A DNA stretch of 7,048 bases, from the NCBI GenBank assembly GCA_013003145.1, contig JABDLH010000261.1, positions 1 to 7,048 of the forward strand, read 5' to 3'. Origin of the DNA: Flavobacteriaceae bacterium (GTDB lineage: Bacteria > Bacteroidota > Bacteroidia > Flavobacteriales > Flavobacteriaceae). A model generated the notes under the pieces. It saw nothing but the letters and a program-made list of their open reading frames with translations. It was not told the DNA's origin and ran no database searches. The translations under genes and the position numbers were made by a program. Below, piece after piece: positions 5,856 through 7,048 of this stretch. Position 1 is the stretch's first letter. Every line of letters begins with the position of its first letter.

Positions 5856-7048
5856 ATGAAGATTACACTACTAAAATGCTTTCTTTTGGTCGGGGCTTTG
5901 TTAAGCTTTGGCCTGATGGAAGCTCAAGAGGTGTCAGGTACTGTAACGGATGCCAGTGGCCCGTTACCAGGTGCCAGTGTGGTGGTTCAGGGTACCACTA
6001 CGGGGACACAAACGGACTTCGATGGTAATTACACCTTGAACAACGTAGATGCCAATGCTACCCTCGTGGTAAGTTATATTGGCTACAAGACACAAGAAGT
6101 TCCCGTAAACGGGAGGTCTACCATTGATGTTACCCTGGAAGAAGATGCCGAGGCATTAGACGAAGTGGTGATCATCGGTTATGGTACTACTACGGTTAAA
6201 GATGCAACAGGTGCGGTGGCAGCCGTAACCTCGGAAGACTTTAACAAAGGGGTTATCGCTTCTCCTGAAGAACTTATCCAAGGGAAGACTGCAGGGGTAC
6301 AAATCACTCAGACCAGTGGTGAACCGGGAGCCGGAGTTCAGCTTCGGATCAGGGGAACCAACTCGGTAAGATCTAACAACAACCCACTATTCGTGGTAGA
6401 CGGGGTGCCATTGGCCGGAGATGACACATCTCCATCAGGAGGTAACATCGGGGTAGGAACCTCGACCTCCAGGAACCCGCTTAACTTCCTTAACCCAGCA
6501 GACATTGAAAGTATCAGTGTTCTTAAAGATGCTTCTGCCACCGCTATTTATGGTTCCAGGGGAGCTAACGGGGTTGTGATCATTACTACCAAGAGTGGTA
6601 AGGGAGCAGTAGGAGGATTGTTCGAATTCAGTTCCAGCCTTAGTATCTCTAAACCAGCTGAACGCTACAATTTATTATCTCCAAATGATTTCCTCGATGC
6701 CGTAGAGCAATTTGGCGGCGACAGGAATGCACAAAATTTTGGTTCCAGGACAGATTGGCAAGACTTTGTTACCCGTACGGTAGCTTCACAGAACCAGAAC
6801 CTATCTTACTCCAATACTCATAACAGTGGATCTGTTCGGGCGACTTTCGGATACGGGAAGCAGTTTGGTGTGATCGAAAAATCAGACCTTGAACGTATTA
6901 CAGCAAGGCTTAACGTGGTCCAGCGATTCCTGGATGACAACCTTACTTTAAACTTACAGGCAACAGGATCTCGAGTAAACGACCAGGCAGCGCCCTTGAG
7001 TGGTAGTGCAGGTTTTCGTGGTGACCTTCTAGGTGCTGCGTACTCGGC
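5856..7048 (+). CDS. susC: SusC/RagA-family TonB-linked outer-membrane transporter (3' truncated)
   Basis: The first 397 residues are visible and the frame is open to the window edge; full-length family members have roughly 1000 residues. A signal peptide covers residues 1-23/24 (ending LMEAQ). A carboxypeptidase-regulatory-like beta domain spans about 25-97 (VSGTVTDASGPLPGASV, DFDGNYTL, VSYIGYKTQEV). The TonB-box-like segment DEVVIIGYG lies at 102-110. The plug domain follows, with IQGKTAGVQI (141-150), NPLFVVDGVPL (176-186) and the SusC signature KDASATAIYGSRGANG (224-239). The start of the outer-membrane barrel comes after about residue 250. The family imports oligosaccharides through the outer membrane with a SusD lid, using TonB energy; a susD is expected just past the window. 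The ATG at 5856 has an A-rich leader without Shine-Dalgarno. Alpha-glucan as substrate is inferred from the neighbours, since specificity cannot be read from this part of the protein. Confidence 0.95.
   Translation, partial: MKITLLKCFLLVGALLSFGLMEAQEVSGTVTDASGPLPGASVVVQGTTTGTQTDFDGNYTLNNVDANATLVVSYIGYKTQEVPVNGRSTIDVTLEEDAEALDEVVIIGYGTTTVKDATGAVAAVTSEDFNKGVIASPEELIQGKTAGVQITQTSGEPGAGVQLRIRGTNSVRSNNNPLFVVDGVPLAGDDTSPSGGNIGVGTSTSRNPLNFLNPADIESISVLKDASATAIYGSRGANGVVIITTKSGKGAVGGLFEFSSSLSISKPAERYNLLSPNDFLDAVEQFGGDRNAQNFGSRTDWQDFVTRTVASQNQNLSYSNTHNSGSVRATFGYGKQFGVIEKSDLERITARLNVVQRFLDDNLTLNLQATGSRVNDQAAPLSGSAGFRGDLLGAAYS

Noticed and set aside
6338..6541. 67-codon minus-strand open frame
   Set aside because: It is antisense to the conserved plug region of the SusC gene; the translation resembles nothing known to me.
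1..7048. Insertion sequences, CRISPR arrays, tRNA/rRNA genes, riboswitches
   Set aside because: I saw no transposase-like frame, no regularly spaced repeats, no cloverleaf and no recognisable riboswitch core in the non-coding stretches.

Overview
The window reads as part of an alpha-glucan (starch/maltodextrin/glycogen-type) polysaccharide utilisation locus (PUL) from a member of the Bacteroidota, most likely the Flavobacteriaceae. The evidence is the SusE-like and SusC-like proteins, a GH13 enzyme ending in a type IX secretion (T9SS) type A sorting domain, start codons without Shine-Dalgarno sequences, AT-rich spacers and near-consensus Bacteroidota -7 boxes. The genus cannot be fixed from sequence alone.

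Layout. Positions 1-361 hold the 3' end of a SusE/SusF-type glycan-binding outer-membrane lipoprotein, followed by a clear intrinsic-terminator-like hairpin (386-414). Positions 429-3770 hold a large multidomain secreted alpha-amylase-family enzyme. Its stop codon overlaps the start of a small lipoprotein gene with two FN3-like domains (3767-4459), so the two are probably translationally coupled. A LacI-family regulator gene (4477-5505, minus strand, GTG start) converges on the lipoprotein gene with only 17 bp between the stop codons. A 350-bp divergent spacer (5506-5855) separates the regulator from a new SusC-family TonB-dependent transporter gene (5856 to the window end, truncated).

How the genes fit together (family knowledge plus inference). 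The amylase would be exported by T9SS and cut alpha-glucan at or outside the cell surface. The SusE-like protein and possibly the FN3-like lipoprotein would hold glycan or enzyme at the surface. A SusC/SusD pair would import oligosaccharides, and the LacI-type protein would sense a product and control transcription. The susE end on the left implies a susC-susD-susE set upstream of the window. The susC at 5856 therefore probably opens a second transport operon, with the regulator between the two halves.

The most interesting part is the 350-bp divergent spacer. It carries four inverted repeats. One is an 18-bp palindrome with a central CG (CACGAAACCGATTTCGTG, 5746-5763), typical of LacI-family operators. 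A 26-bp AT-rich near-perfect palindrome (5721-5746) abuts it, with centres 21 bp apart, about two helical turns. No insertion sequences, CRISPR arrays, tRNA or rRNA genes were seen. I found no clearly new biological system; the gene content is a recognisable PUL, with regulatory architecture and the small lipoprotein as its least described parts.
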